Assembly: GCF_009727055.1 (NCBI RefSeq) | Contig: NC_052358.1 | Location: forward strand, 45,613,354-45,677,353 | Direction of reading: 5' to 3' | Length of the DNA stretch: 64,000 bases | From: Benincasa hispida | Lineage: Eukaryota; Streptophyta; Magnoliopsida; Cucurbitales; Cucurbitaceae | Part shown: one piece after another, positions 24,517 to 36,105 of the stretch | Numbering within the stretch: the stretch's first letter is position 1 | Layout of the letters: each line of letters starts with the position of its first letter | Program-made: the position numbers and the translations under genes | The notes under the pieces: generated by a model | Told to the model about the DNA's origin: nothing | The model's database searches: none | Seen by the model: only the letters and a program-made list of their open reading frames with translations

Positions 24517-26522
24517 TGTTTGATTTTATGTCCTAAATCTCGTAGTTTGTGTTTTTATAAACAAATTATTAATAAATAAAGAGACGGTTAAATAAAATAT
24601 TCTACATCATTTGCATAATTCAAAATCCAATGAACCAAGATCCGAGATTATTTAATGTTGCTTGAACAGTACGTAGTTGACATACAACTAGATCACATTC
24701 AAGAAATAACCTGAAAGGTCTGTAGTATATGGATAAGATTGGGTGCCTAATCCTAGTAAAGCTATGAATATGATTCACTATGTAAATTTTCCAACAGTTG
24801 TATGTGTTACAAACTATTTGATCCAAATTGTTCTTGCGATAACATGCAAATGAAAGTATCCTATACAATGACTCTGTGTAAGACTGGAGCACGAAATCTA
24901 ATCTATCTTTATAACACCATTAATTAAAGAATTTTATATTTCAAACGATAACCATGTAACTCCTGCGATGACATGCAAGTGGAGGCTATGCAATGAGTCT
25001 GTGTAAGACTAGACCACGAAATATAATCTTTCCTTATAACACCATTAACAAAAAGTTTTATATTTTAAACGATAACTATGCAACTCGATCTTAATCCTGA
25101 GTGAGTTATGAACTCCTGTTCAAAAGGACCGTTCTTTGATTTGTATCAGTGAGAGTGACCTTAGCTGTAGACTCAATATATCTACCATTTGGGGATGATA
25201 CTGTGTGAGAAGTTGGGAACATAGTTTCACAAGATGAAATTCACTCATTCTTGACTTTAGGGCAAGTAGACAGATTGTTCCCTTAAGTGCTGACTTTGGG
25301 ACTTGAACAATGAGGTTTCATCCTCTTACTAGCCCAAGAGGGACTTTGTTTATATTTGAACCATAAACAAAATTGTTCATTAGAGGATCAGTGGTACTTA
25401 AGGTACAAAAGGTAACTATAGGAGTAAAACGGTAATTGGCTCAGCTGTAATTACGAACAATTTGTGAAAGGTTGACTTACAAAATATGATTAATTCAATG
25501 GATACATAAATATATTGCAGTTCACAGGAGTGCAACTATGAGTCTTTAGTGGAGTGCTCCATAGTTAATGAATGATGATTAACTTAATTAAAGAGTTTAA
25601 TTAATTAATCATGAATCGTTGGAGCTTATAATTGTAAGTTCATTAGGTCCCTCTGCTAGCCTACAAACAGACAAATAAGGTTTTTAAAGTGGAAAGAATT
25701 TGAAGAGTTCAAATTATTATAAAGGAAATTAATTGTATATGATACAAAAAAAATAATATAATGTTAATTACATGTGATATAATTAATATACACTATAATA
25801 TAAAGTTAATTTTTAATTAGGTTCAAAATTAAACTATATAATATGAGAGTATTAATATTTGAATAAGATTCAAATATTAAATTAATATAGATTGGATTTA
25901 TATTGAAACTATAGGTTATAATTAATATGAATAAGATTCATATTAAAACCATAAGTTGTGTGAAAATTGCATATTTAGAATATGATTAAAACTAATCAAA
26001 TTAACTATTGGATATTTAAATTAATCGATTAATTTTATTTAATTAAATTAAATTCCCTACATTGCAGGGAGTGGGATAGTGGAGAAATGGTAGTAACCTT
26101 CTCCCTCTCTGTCGTTAAATTTGTAGTTGAAAAGGTTGTTGGAATAAGATTCACGTGAAATTTTATACTCTTACTCATTATCTCACATTCTCTCCATCTC
26201 ACATACTCTTAGAGAAAGGAGTTCTCTGTCTTTTCCTTCTCCTCTACATGGTTCCTACAAACCTTCTTGTCCAAAGAGGATAGTAGAGAAGATCTCTTGG
26301 CAGTGTCCTCCTCATGGAATCAGTTCGTGCAATGCTGTAAGATTCCAACACTTATAGGACGAAAGTTTTGAAAGCGAATCTTCAAAGATAACATCTTTTG
26401 CCTTTAAATTTCTTAATAGCTTGTTTAATTCTTCAATTTTATTATTCTGTTTAAAATTCACCCGACATAATTAAAGCAAAACAGTGATCACACGCTTCCA
26501 CACAAGGAATTTGATTCCTTCT
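24517..26522 (+). repeat. LTR, plus orientation, probably a 5' LTR (~2.0 kb)
   Basis: Starts TGTTTGATTTTATGTCCTAA and carries the shared LTR core (AGACTAGACCACGAAATATA; CTTAATCCTGAGTGAG; AACAATTTGTGAAAGGTTGACTTA). It ends near GGAATTTGATTCCTTC at 26507-26521, directly before a primer-site-like sequence. No matching downstream LTR in the same orientation could be paired with it. Confidence 0.75.
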
Positions 26523-26524
26523 AT

Positions 26525-26539
26525 TTGTATCAAAGCCCA
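26525..26539 (+). other. Degenerate primer-binding site
   Basis: TTTGTATCAAAGCCCA resembles the consensus TTGGTATCAGAGCCCA with two or three changes, at the expected position after the LTR. It supports reading the preceding LTR as a 5' LTR. Confidence 0.6.
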
Positions 26540-28895
26540 ATTTTTACCTTAATTTGTTGTTTTGTATTTTACATAATGGTATGGTGGGTTTTTTTTATGC
26601 ATTTTGATGTACAAGATTGGTTTGCATAATAGATGCTTGTAAGATTAGCACTTAGTTTCAGAAATAATTTCATTGCTATGATCGACGTAGCGTACGGTCC
26701 GGTGTTTTGGACATTTATATTTTGTAATCGAGTCTGTAAGTCCGAGTCATGATTTTGGAAGAGATGCTGAAGATAGAGATCGAATTTGGAACAAAATTAA
26801 CAAAGGGTGTAAGGCATAACGTAAGGCATAACGTTGAACCAGAAACTTGCACTTTGTGCTAGAGCGTAAGACATAGCGTTGCAATGCTTGCTTTATGTTG
26901 TGGCACATAAGGCCCAACATTGCAATGCTCAGCAACAACGTTGTGACACTTAAACCAGAACGTTACAACGCTATGTGAAGTGTAGTGCTACACTACGGCA
27001 GATGGAGACCAGCGTTGCAACGCTTTAATATTTTTTTCGTTCATGCGCGTATTCATGCATATGTTCGTGGGAGTTTATTTATTTATTTATTATTTTTTGA
27101 AAAATGATTAAATTAATATAATTTTCTTATATTAATTTAATTTTTTCTTTCAGAGTATCAATCTCGGTTTATTATTGCTTTGATAATATAGTTTATCAAT
27201 GTGCATGAGATGTAATTTTTTATTATATTATTTATATGTTGCATATTGTATGTCATGTAGTTTAAAATCCACCATAGGATTAAACATGTTCATGCATCAT
27301 ATTAGTATATAATTTTTATATAATTGATAACATGTTTGAATATTTTATTGGTATAATATAAGAGTTAATTGTTGGATGAAGTGACATGATCATGCATTAT
27401 ATATATATATATATATATATGCGATGTATGTTAAATAGTATGCATGTTATAATATAATTCTTATATTGCATAGTTTAATCATACTATATTGTTTTATTTT
27501 TTATTAGTCTTATATAATAGTTGTATTATGTTAGTTAATGAAAATAAAAAGATGCATGTTATAGACTTTAAAAGATGCATTAATGTTAACTATATAGTAA
27601 TTTATTAACATCAATATAAGAGTTATATCGTGCATGTTAATGAATGTAATATGCATGAGATATGATTTTATTAATTAGTTTATAGTTGTTATATTTAATT
27701 AATAATACAGTGAGATGTATATTGTTCGATTACATGCTAGCTTAATGCAATTAGGATAAGGTTAATTAATTTGTTTTAAATGGTTTAAAATTGTTTTAAT
27801 TGATCTTCAAATTTTATTTCTAATACGATTATATTTAAAATATTTTTTTTCTTTTAATAGGACTAAAATGAGAAAATAAAATATTACATTTATATTTAGA
27901 AACATTATGTCTAAAGAATGGGGTATTTAAGCTGAAAGAAACAGAACACTCCTACCTGAAAACCGACTTGGAAGGTGAATTAGTCAAATGTTTTATAAGC
28001 ATGCAATAGATTATTAGAATTTATTAAAGCGTTTAATAAATGATAATCATATATAACTATCCAATATAAGAGCTATATTGAGCAAATTTAAGAAGACTTA
28101 GATAAATTTCTTAGCATAATATACCTGAGTAATGAACCCTCAATTTTGTTAAAACACTTAGTGGGAGGAAAAGATATATATGATATGTCATTTTCTTTCC
28201 ATGTTCTCCCTAAAAGTTCACATCGTGAGATCTATGCGCAACTTCATTGCACTGTTTTGCTTGTATCCGCCTCAAAAAGGTATTTACATAGGTCAATATC
28301 AAGGTTAATGGAAAAATTATTTATAGTAAGTAGAAGAGAGACGTGTGTCAATACATCCTACGGTCTTGTTCATTGGTTTGTAGTGAGATTTCATGCTTGG
28401 TCTCGTAGCACCGTTTACTTGTGTCCCCCTCTGGAAGGTGTTTGCATGGAGTCGATCTCAAACTCTAATAATGAATAGGGTCGCTTTAGTTTTTGCCCCA
28501 ATCAGTTTTTTCCTTCGGTTGACTCATTGAGGCGGAACCCTAGGATCTAAAATAGAGGGTCACACTTACAAGAAATTGTTAAGCAAGTTAATGATTTATT
28601 GATCTAATACATGGTAACTAATTGTTATATGGATAAGAGTTATTCTGGTATAACAATTGGTTGAGAATGTCTCAATCTAGTGAAGGAATAATTGACCACC
28701 CTTCAATGACTCAACTCATTGGAGTATCATAGCAATAGGAAATTTGAATTAATATGAATGAGATTCATATTAAATCCGTTGGGTTTATTTTTAATTTTTA
28801 TGTTGAATTTGAATGTATAAAAGATTTTATATTTTTTTAATAATATATTTTATATAATTCAAAATTATATCATTTCCTCTCAAGAATTTTAATTT
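26540..28895 (+). mobile_element. Non-coding internal region of an LTR element
   Basis: Sequence following the primer site shows no Gag or Pol similarity in any frame. It has an AT microsatellite at 27398-27421, a palindrome cluster at 26875-27024 and long AT-rich stretches. The structure suits a large non-autonomous LTR derivative, or an internal region too decayed to read. It is cut at 28901 by a gypsy-type solo LTR. Confidence 0.45.
26875..27024. repeat. Cluster of AGCGTTGCAACGCT-type palindromes
   Basis: Variants of the 14-bp palindrome occur at 26875-26888 (AGCGTTGCAATGCT), 26916-26929 (AACATTGCAATGCT), 26959-26972 (AACGTTACAACGCT) and 27011-27024 (perfect AGCGTTGCAACGCT), plus ACAACGTTGT at 26935-26944. 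Spacing is about 41-52 bp. Confidence 0.75.
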
Positions 28896-29178
28896 TTAAT
28901 ATAAGATTCTAACACTAAATCTAAAGTAGGAGGTTAAATGTAGAGAAGAAAAATCTTAAGTAAGGATAGTGGGGCAAAGGGAGAAAAACATTAAAATTAT
29001 CTAAAAAGGTGACCAAAGGTCTAAATGCCTATGAAGGGCTTAAAACATGTGGGACGCAAGAATGCATGGAGGATGGAAGCAAGAAAATGGCTAAGGGTTG
29101 CATACAACCAACACAGAAGCATTACGATGAAGCCATGCGGACACGGGCAAGAAGCATGTGTCGAGTGAGCATGCTAGG

Positions 29179-29669
29179 TGTCACAATCGCTCTTTCGGAA
29201 GCTTCTCTTAGCGATTGTGCGGCACTTGTTCCCGCTCACGAAAAAGCCAGCCAACTCGAATACGGACTGCCGATGGCACACCGAGTGCCTCTTGCAACCT
29301 CTACCCCGTTTTAGGGAAACGGTTTTAGAAAACGGGTTTAGAGAAAGGTTTTCGTAAGAAGATTTGTGAGTGTGAATAAAGAAAGAAAGATTGTAGTAGA
29401 CTAGAAAGCAATAAGCAACAACAACGGCTTTATAGAGTACTACTCCGGGTATGAGGAAATGATGGTTAGCTTATCCCCATATAGTGCATTCTGAACAAAA
29501 AGCCAACTGGCGCCCTTGCATATGCAAAAGGGACGTGGTCACTTACAATGAAAATGTAAGAAAGCAAGCTAACTAAACTAATACAATACAGAATATGAAA
29601 GTATGCTAGAAGGGGTTGGATTGGGCATGCGGCCATGGGCAACAGGCCTGGACAAGCATGACCGTTACA
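29179..29669 (-). repeat. 3' LTR of the chromovirus
   Basis: Nearly identical by eye to 32486-32972 with small indels (for example around 29310 and 29445). Its inner edge is followed by TTCCTCCCCACTT (29670-29682), the complement of the polypurine primer AAGTGGGGAGGAA. Confidence 0.95.
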
Positions 29670-29745
29670 TTCCTCCCCACTTAATTGGTTGACGTCCCCG
29701 TTAACCGACCTTGTTCAAAACCTGCAATGGCTGAAGCTGCATTCT

Positions 29746-29994
29746 TCAAGTCTTCGGCCGCTCCCAACTGATCTCTTCGTCGGGGAGATCCTTCCATTTC
29801 ACTAAGAACTCTGTCAGTTCTCGTCTGGGTCTTCTAATACGGCGCGTACGTTTATCCAGGATTTGTGCAACTTCTTTCTCAGCAGAACTCTTCATCGTGA
29901 CCGGTGGGCGCCTTAGCATGTTTCTCTGTTCATCCTCAGGATCGGGATGATAGGGCTTCAGGATACTCACATGGATGACAGGATGAATCTTCAT
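29746..29994 (-). pseudogene. Integrase C-terminus with chromodomain
   Basis: The frame begins MKIHPVIHVSILKPYHPD, the conserved tail of gypsy integrase, and ends with a chromodomain segment, EFLVKWKDLPDEEISWE. Chromodomains at the integrase end define chromoviruses and may steer integration to marked chromatin. Upstream, 30000-30380 holds broken integrase C-terminal sequence. Confidence 0.9.
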
Positions 29995-30380
29995 CCATGA
30001 GGGTAACTAAACCCTATATGAGGTTCTTCGACCTTCTCAATTACCTCCATTGGACCTTCATATTTCCTTAATAGCCGTTGGCTCTCTGGCCTCGGAACGA
30101 AACTGTTCCGGTCGTAGCTTGATCAGGACCTTGTCCCCAGCTTGAAACTCAAGGGCCCTCCGCTTCTTACCAGCCCACTTCTTCATCCTCCTCGATGCTC
30201 CTTCTTAGGTAGGCGCGAGCTATCTCAGAGGTTTTGCTCCACTCTTTAGTGCAGTTATGTGCCTGAGACTTTTGCCTGCATAAGGGTGGTCCACCAAGTG
30301 TGGCCTAAGTGGCTGCCTGCCGCACACTTCGAAGGGCGTTTTTCTGGTCGTGGAACTCTTCTGGCTATTGAAGAATGAAC

Positions 30381-31065
30381 TTAGCCATATCTAACAACTC
30401 GTCTGACTGTTTCCAACGCCAGCCAATTCTTGCGGGACCATCCGATATGCATTTTTGGCAGGCGGCTTTGCCCCTGGCAACAACTCAATCTCATGGTCAA
30501 TCCCCCTTCGTGGGGGTAAGGACTTGGGCAGGCTTTTCGGCATGACGTCCCGATACTCTTCCAAACAAATAGAACGTCTTGGGGGATCTCTTCTTCAGTG
30601 GACTCAACCGATTCTATCGGGATGGCCATGAACGTGGGTTCGTCATGGGCCAGGCCCCTCTTCAATTGGAGGGCTGTAGATCATTCTCACCCCATTTGCC
30701 GCTTGATACTGGCTTGGACTACGGTCGGTGTAGATTCGGTAATGACTAAGCATTTGGCGAGGGGCACTGGTATGACTTTATGTTCAAGTAGGAATTCCAT
30801 TCCCCAGTACCACATCGAAATCATCCATTTTAACAATCACGAAGTCAACGAAGCCCTTCCAGTCTCCTAACTTTACCGGAGTCTCTTTGGCTATCCCCGT
30901 AATCAGTAGGGCTGCAGAATTCACAGCTTTCATCGTCCTGCATCTCTTTCCCAATTCAAGTTCAGGCGGCGAGCTTCCGTTTTCAGCCATGGAGTTATGG
31001 GTAGCCCCAGAGTCAACCATAGTGGTTTGGCCGATCTTTGGTTGACCCAAGCGTTCCACATACAT
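30381..31065 (-). pseudogene. Retropepsin and truncated start of reverse transcriptase
   Basis: 31065-30784 reads as an aspartic protease: MVDSGATHNSM (active-site D-S-G) and later VIVKMDDFDVVLG. The following 30665-30381 contains, across frame changes, the linker and the beginning of RT up to the conserved Y-R-M-x-P region. It then passes directly into integrase C-terminal sequence, marking the deletion breakpoint near 30400. Confidence 0.82.
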
Positions 31066-31139
31066 GAGACCTTTCTCTAGTGGCTCCGTCGCCTTTCCAT
31101 ATTCTTCTGGAGTGCAGATAGGAATTTCAATGCCCCCAT

Positions 31140-32484
31140 CCTGGGATTCTCAATTTCTGCCGCTGGCTCGTTACCGTCTCCTCCAGTTCAGCCTCGTCTT
31201 CGAGGTAGAGGCTAACGTGGCTTGAAAAGCATTGAACGCAGTTCGATTTGGACATTCGCCCGCCCTGTGTGGCCCTCTACATATGAAACAAGACAGGGGG
31301 CGATTGTAATTGTTATGCTGTTGTGGCGGCCCCCGCCAGTTGTTTCCTGATCTCGATTGGATGATTTACGGTCCCCCCCTGTGTTCTTGTCTCCTCCCCC
31401 AGGTCTGGAGGACTGGAACGGCTATTTCTGTTTCCCCCATTTGAGGAAGTTGATTGCTTCCTCACATCTTGTGAGTCAGGCTAAGGTCGTATAGCCGTTC
31501 AGCTGCCGCATAGGCAGAGGAGATCCTGTACTCTCTGTATATAAGTTTTGATTTCGCCCACGGTTTCAGCCCCTCCACAAAAGCAAAAGACCTTGTCTTT
31601 TTCAGACAATATCTCGTATGTCCAACATGAGTCCTGCAAACTGTTTTACGTAGTCCCTGATGTTACCTGTTTGCTTTAGCTCTCGAGTTTTCGTCGAGCC
31701 AAGATCTCGACATTTTCAGGGAAGAACTGCGAACGAATTCTTGTTTCAATCTATCCCAAGTATCAATAGTGCAGCGTCCTTCCTGTATGTCCGTAAATCG
31801 TGATCTCCACCACAGTTTCGCATCTTCAACTAGATGCATCGTTGCTATTGTGACTTCGACTCTTCAGTCACTGTTTTCGTCGCCTTGAAGTTTGCTCAAG
31901 GTCGAAGATAAAATTTTCCAGGGCTTTCGCTTCTCGCACCCCACAGAAGGGTTTCGGTTCTGGGATTTTTATTCTGCTCACTGCCATTGCTCCCCCAGGT
32001 GGGGCTTGGTTCCCTACCGCTCGGATGGTGAAATTCACCCTAGCACTCACATCCGCTATCTCGGCTCTGACGACATCCAGGGCCGATCGAAAGTCTTCAA
32101 TAAATCGGTTACCATCTGAAGTATTGCTTTTTGGGAGCTGTCCAGCTCTTCGACACGCTCCTCTATGTGGGCAACAGAGCCCGAGGAGCTATCGCCTCGT
32201 TCAAAGCTGACGTACTGTTTTGGTCTCGAGGGTCTCTACCCTCATCATAATTCTCTGACGGGTAATCCGTCTAGGCGGCCTACCACCGCATCAATTCCAT
32301 CGGCTTTCTCAGCAACTTCTTGTAGCCGAGTCTCAAGGAAACGGACATTATCTGGGACCTCTCTCAGGTAGAGCATTTGTTCTTCCATCTCTACCAATCT
32401 GTCCACATGGGACTTGTTCAGGTTCTTCGTCGCCGACATGACCACTGATCTTCCCTCTATAAGCCAACTTGGCTCTGATACCAA
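31140..32484 (-). pseudogene. Chromovirus gag remnant with coiled-coil N-terminus
   Basis: 32484-32245 encodes a heptad-like region (EEQMLYLREVPDNVRFLETR). 32050-31868 holds a capsid segment (IPEPKPFCGVREAKALENFI). Further broken Gag sequence runs down to a CCHC-like zinc-knuckle region near 31250-31300. Frames are interrupted several times. The start lies directly at the primer-binding site. Confidence 0.75.
32469..32483 (-). other. Primer-binding site of the chromovirus
   Basis: Plus TTGGCTCTGATACCA, complement TGGTATCAGAGCCAA, matches initiator tRNA-Met. It lies 2 bp inside the LTR edge at 32486. Confidence 0.92.
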
Positions 32485-32485
32485 C

Positions 32486-32972
32486 TGTCACAATCGCTCT
32501 TTCGGAAGCTTCTCTTAGCGATTGTGCCGCACTTGTTCCCGCTCACGAACAAGCCAGCCAACTCGAATACGGACTGCCGATGGCACACCGAGTGCCTCTT
32601 GCAACCTCTACCCCTGTTTTAGGGAAAACGGGTTTAGAGAAAAGGTTTTCGTAAGGAAGATTTGTGAGTGTGAATAAAGAAAGAAAGATTGTAGTAGACT
32701 AGAAAGCAATAAGCAACAACAACGGCTTTATAGAGTACTACTCGCTGGTATGAGGAAGTGATGGTTAGTCTTATCCCCATATAGTGCATTTTGAACAAAA
32801 AGCCAACTGGCGCCCTTGCATATGCAAAAGGGCGAGTGGTCACTTACAATGAAAATGTAAAGAAAGCAAGCTAACTAAACTAATACAATACAGAATATGA
32901 AAGTATGCTAGAAGGGGTGTGGATTGGGCATGCGGCCATGGGCAACAGGCCTGGACAAGCATGACCTGTACA
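32486..32972 (-). repeat. 5' LTR of the chromovirus
   Basis: TGTCACAATCGC...GACCTGTACA, collinear with the 3' LTR at 29179-29669. Confidence 0.95.
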
Positions 32973-32981
32973 CTCGGCACT

Positions 32982-33145
32982 AGGCCATGCGTTGAAGCCA
33001 AGCGCACAGGCCATGTGCCAAGCGCGCAGTCTATGCGTCGAGGCCAAGGGCACAGGCCATGCGCCAAGCATGCAGTCCATTCGTCGAGGACAAATGCACA
33101 GGCCATGCGTCAAGCGCGCAGCCCATGCGTCGATAGTGTTGCTGA
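32982..33145 (+). repeat. GC-rich 46-bp tandem repeat in the gypsy-type LTR
   Basis: Units starting AGGCCATG at 33008, 33054 and 33100 are 46 bp apart and share CCAAGCGCGCAG and ATGCGTCGA. A shortened 26-bp unit starts at 32982. Open frames across it are by-products of the repeat. Confidence 0.85.
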
Positions 33146-33229
33146 GCGCCCTACCTATGCGTCGAACGGGCAAGCGAGCAAGCCTCCTACGCTCGAAGCA
33201 CTGCCGCAGCCATGGGCAAGCGCACACCC

Positions 33230-33305
33230 ATACGGCAAAGCACGCCCATGCAGCGAGGCACGCCCACGCGGCCGAGCATGCTTATGTGGCCAAGCACGCA
33301 AGTGC
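33230..33305 (+). repeat. About 20-bp degenerate repeat of AGCACGCCCATGC
   Basis: AAGCACGCCCATGCAGCG, AGGCACGCCCACGCGGCCG, AGCATGCTTATGTGGCC and AAGCACGCAAGTGCC follow one another. They lie in the same GC-rich part of the LTR as the 46-bp repeat. Confidence 0.65.
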
Positions 33306-35224
33306 CTAGGTAGCATGCCCATGCGTCGATGGTCGCACTGTGTGTCTATGCTTAGTAGGCCTAACAAGCCATGCGTTGAGGTGAGCGGCCACCCTATGCG
33401 TTGTGATAGCCGACTCATGCGATGGCTAAGTGGGACTTTGATGAAGGAAAGATGAGTTGCTATGCATTAAGGATAAAAGGTAAGGCTAATTGATGGAAAA
33501 CTTCAAGGGAAGATGCCAATGCCAAGTCTTAAACAATTTAAATAGAGAAATATGTTTAAGTATTTAAGTGATTTAGGTGGCAAAAAGAAGATCACACAAA
33601 TTCTAGTAGGAGGTGGACAAAGGAGATTTCATACAATTGAAGTCTTAGCACCCAAGCAGGAGGTGGGTGAAGGAGATTTCATGCAAAAAATGAGATTTTG
33701 GCTTGGCAAGCTGGATGAGAACAACTCAAGGCTAGGCTGGGTAGACTAAGTGTTGGCAGTTCCAAAGTAAGACAAATGGGAGTTGAGTTGTCACCATGGG
33801 GTAAGTATGGAATGGCTATAAATAGGGCGGTTGGGCAAGAGGAATATTCATACCATCATTTAAATCTTGTGTTGAGAACATATTTAAAGAGTTATGTTTG
33901 AGTTATTAGGCTGCCAAGTTGGTTGGAGATCAAAAGAAACAAAGGTTGCATTGGTGAGGCATTGAGTCAGTCGGACGCACAGCCAGCCCACACCCTGCGT
34001 GCACGCCTTGCAGCGTTGCATCCGTTCGCGCGCCTCGCTCGACGCATTCCGCCGCGCTCTAGCCAGCAGCTGCCTTCCCCGTGCGATGCATCACGCCCAG
34101 CGCAACGCATGCCCAACGCGTCAACCCCCTATGCGACACAACATACCCACCCTGCCTACTACCCAAACGCCCAGCTACCTACCACAGTCCAAATAACCTC
34201 TAAAGAGGCTAATTTTGGGATTTTGGCTAAATTAGAGTAGGGTAAACTGGTTTTTTCATTATGTAATGATATTTTGGCTATTTTGACAATATTTATTGAT
34301 ATAACAAGTATTAATTGAGGAATTTCCATTGATATGGAGGAATTCTCAGGAAAGTATTCTCAAGGTGAATTTAATGGAAAAACTTACTTGCCGTGAGTGT
34401 TTACTTAGTTTTATACGTTGATATGTGGATAAATGCATATGTAAGTGCAAAATGCATGCTTATGATGTTATGTTGTTTGCCATGATATTGTTTGTGAAAT
34501 TTCTATGGAAACTGAGATTATACCCGGACTACATAAGTTAGCATGCTTAATAAAAGGTGCTTGGCGGGAAAATATAGTCGGCCTCGGTCGGCGGAAAATA
34601 ATAGTCGGTGACGACCGGTGGGAAATATAGTTAAGTTACCTAAGCATGACTTGGAGGAAAAGAACTATCGATGTGCACATTGGCGGGAAAAGTGGGTTAT
34701 AGGAATGTTTCCATAAAAAGTTGTTATAATTGATAATGTGTCCATGATATGAGCATGCAACGTATAGCATGAAACTGGAGGATGATGATTGAATGAATGT
34801 ACACATGATCATACATAAAGTATTGGAATTGTGATTATGTGATTGATTTTCTAAAAATATGTTTTGCAAAGTGACTATTATTTTAAAAGAACCACTTACC
34901 GGACTTAGTAACTCACACTCTTCCAAATGTTTTCTTATATCCCCTCCAGGTAACAAAGCGGAGCGTTCAGGAAGGAGTCTACTAACCACCAACACACTAG
35001 GACTTGGTAAATTCTCAGGATACGGCTCGGATCATGTAATAAAGAATATAGGAAATTGAACTATATGTATGAACGTTAGATAGAGTGTTGTAAACATGTT
35101 GAAATCTTAATAGATAAGGGGGGAAATGTTAAATTTAAATGTTGTCTTGGAATACTACTGGTGTACCCTCACGCTCCCTTCCAAGTCTTGGGGGCTAAGG
35201 CTAGGGAGGGGATGTGACATTTAA

Positions 35225-36105
35225 TTACCAATATAAGTCAAAAGATTTGATAAATATGTTAGTTTGAAAAATGTCATCAACACTAAATAGAAGTGTGATC
35301 TTAAGTTTGTCTTTTAATTTAGGAAATGTTCTCAAAAGAGTGTTTCCAGTTCATGAATTATATTTGAAGTGATAGTTTATTTTTATCTAGATAACATAAG
35401 ATGTGTTTGGATTATAAGGTAAAGTCATGACAAAACATATTGTGTGTTGGAGTTGTGGGAAACGAAATGACTTCAAAAGTTAAGTATTATCTAAGTCAAG
35501 TAAAATTTATGTGAATAGCTTGGAAAATGTTTCAAAATTAGCTTGAAATGTCACATGACGAGGGATTTTAGAAATACCTCAAAAGAAAGAGAAACTAAGA
35601 ATAAGTAAATTTGATTTACTAAGTTCTTGACACGAATACAGATTCACATCTTGATAGTTGATAAATGATTCACTGTCAGAGTTTTTCTTCATTATAATTA
35701 AATTGAATTTCTTAGCAAATACTTAATTAGTGGAATAGTTCTACTAGTTGGCAATAGAAAGCTCATCTCAGCTAAAGTAGTGGAACACATTAAAATGTCG
35801 TGTTGAATATGGTGCTTTTATCACTATAAAAAAAATTCAATTTCTCAAACTTTATTACTTAATAATTCATAAAGTATGAATGATTTTAGTAATATGGCAT
35901 GTTTTCAAGAGTTGTTTGAGAATATGTTCAGTTTTAAATAAGTACAATTTTTCTGTGTGTGAAAAATTAACACATCTGAATACTAAACTGAGAGAGTGTA
36001 AAGATTAATGAATCTAGAAAAAAAGACAAATTATTTTATCCTAAAGGGATACTTGTCTTTGACATTTCAGAGACTATTACGGGTAATTCTCTAAGAGTTA
36101 GAGTT
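35225..36105. other. AT-rich DNA between two solo LTRs, no supported gene
   Basis: No frame with a recognisable domain. It is contiguous in origin with 37902 onward, since a solo LTR with a 5-bp duplication separates them. Confidence 0.5.

Larger units (their letters stand above)
29174..32977 (-). mobile_element. Internally deleted Ty3-gypsy chromovirus, minus orientation
   Basis: LTRs at 29179-29669 (491 bp) and 32486-32972 (487 bp) begin TGTCACAATCGC and end in TACA. The target duplication is CTAGG (29174-29178) against CTCGG (32973-32977), one mismatch. The primer site and polypurine tract place transcription right to left. Internal sequence is only about 2.8 kb, where an intact element needs well over 4 kb. 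Gag pieces, a retropepsin and a chromodomain are present, but RT catalytic, RNase H and integrase core sequences are missing, so the copy is non-autonomous. Confidence 0.92.
28896..35224 (+). mobile_element. Gypsy-type solo LTR (about 2.5 kb) with a nested insertion
   Basis: The LTR spans 28901-35219 and is flanked by a perfect TTTAA duplication at 28896-28900 and 35220-35224. The right end is GGGAGGGGATGTGACA; the left end TATAAGATTC has the expected TG mutated to TA. A promoter-like CTATAAATAGGGCGG at about 33818 fits the plus orientation. GGCGGGAAAATA..GTCGG words near 34560-34620 are reminiscent of Tekay/Del-type LTRs. Removing the nested element and its 5-bp duplication leaves about 2,520 bp. 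No internal region or second LTR is present, so it is a solo LTR. Confidence 0.7.

Noticed and set aside
32919..33455. Overlapping open frames of 178 and 105 codons in the GC-rich block
   Set aside because: They run through 46-bp tandem repeats inside an LTR, and all frames look similarly open; no domain or codon bias supports coding.
33923..34240. 105-codon open frame rich in Ala, Arg and Pro
   Set aside because: It lies downstream of the LTR TATA box in a GC-rich LTR segment. No recognisable domain; treated as LTR sequence.
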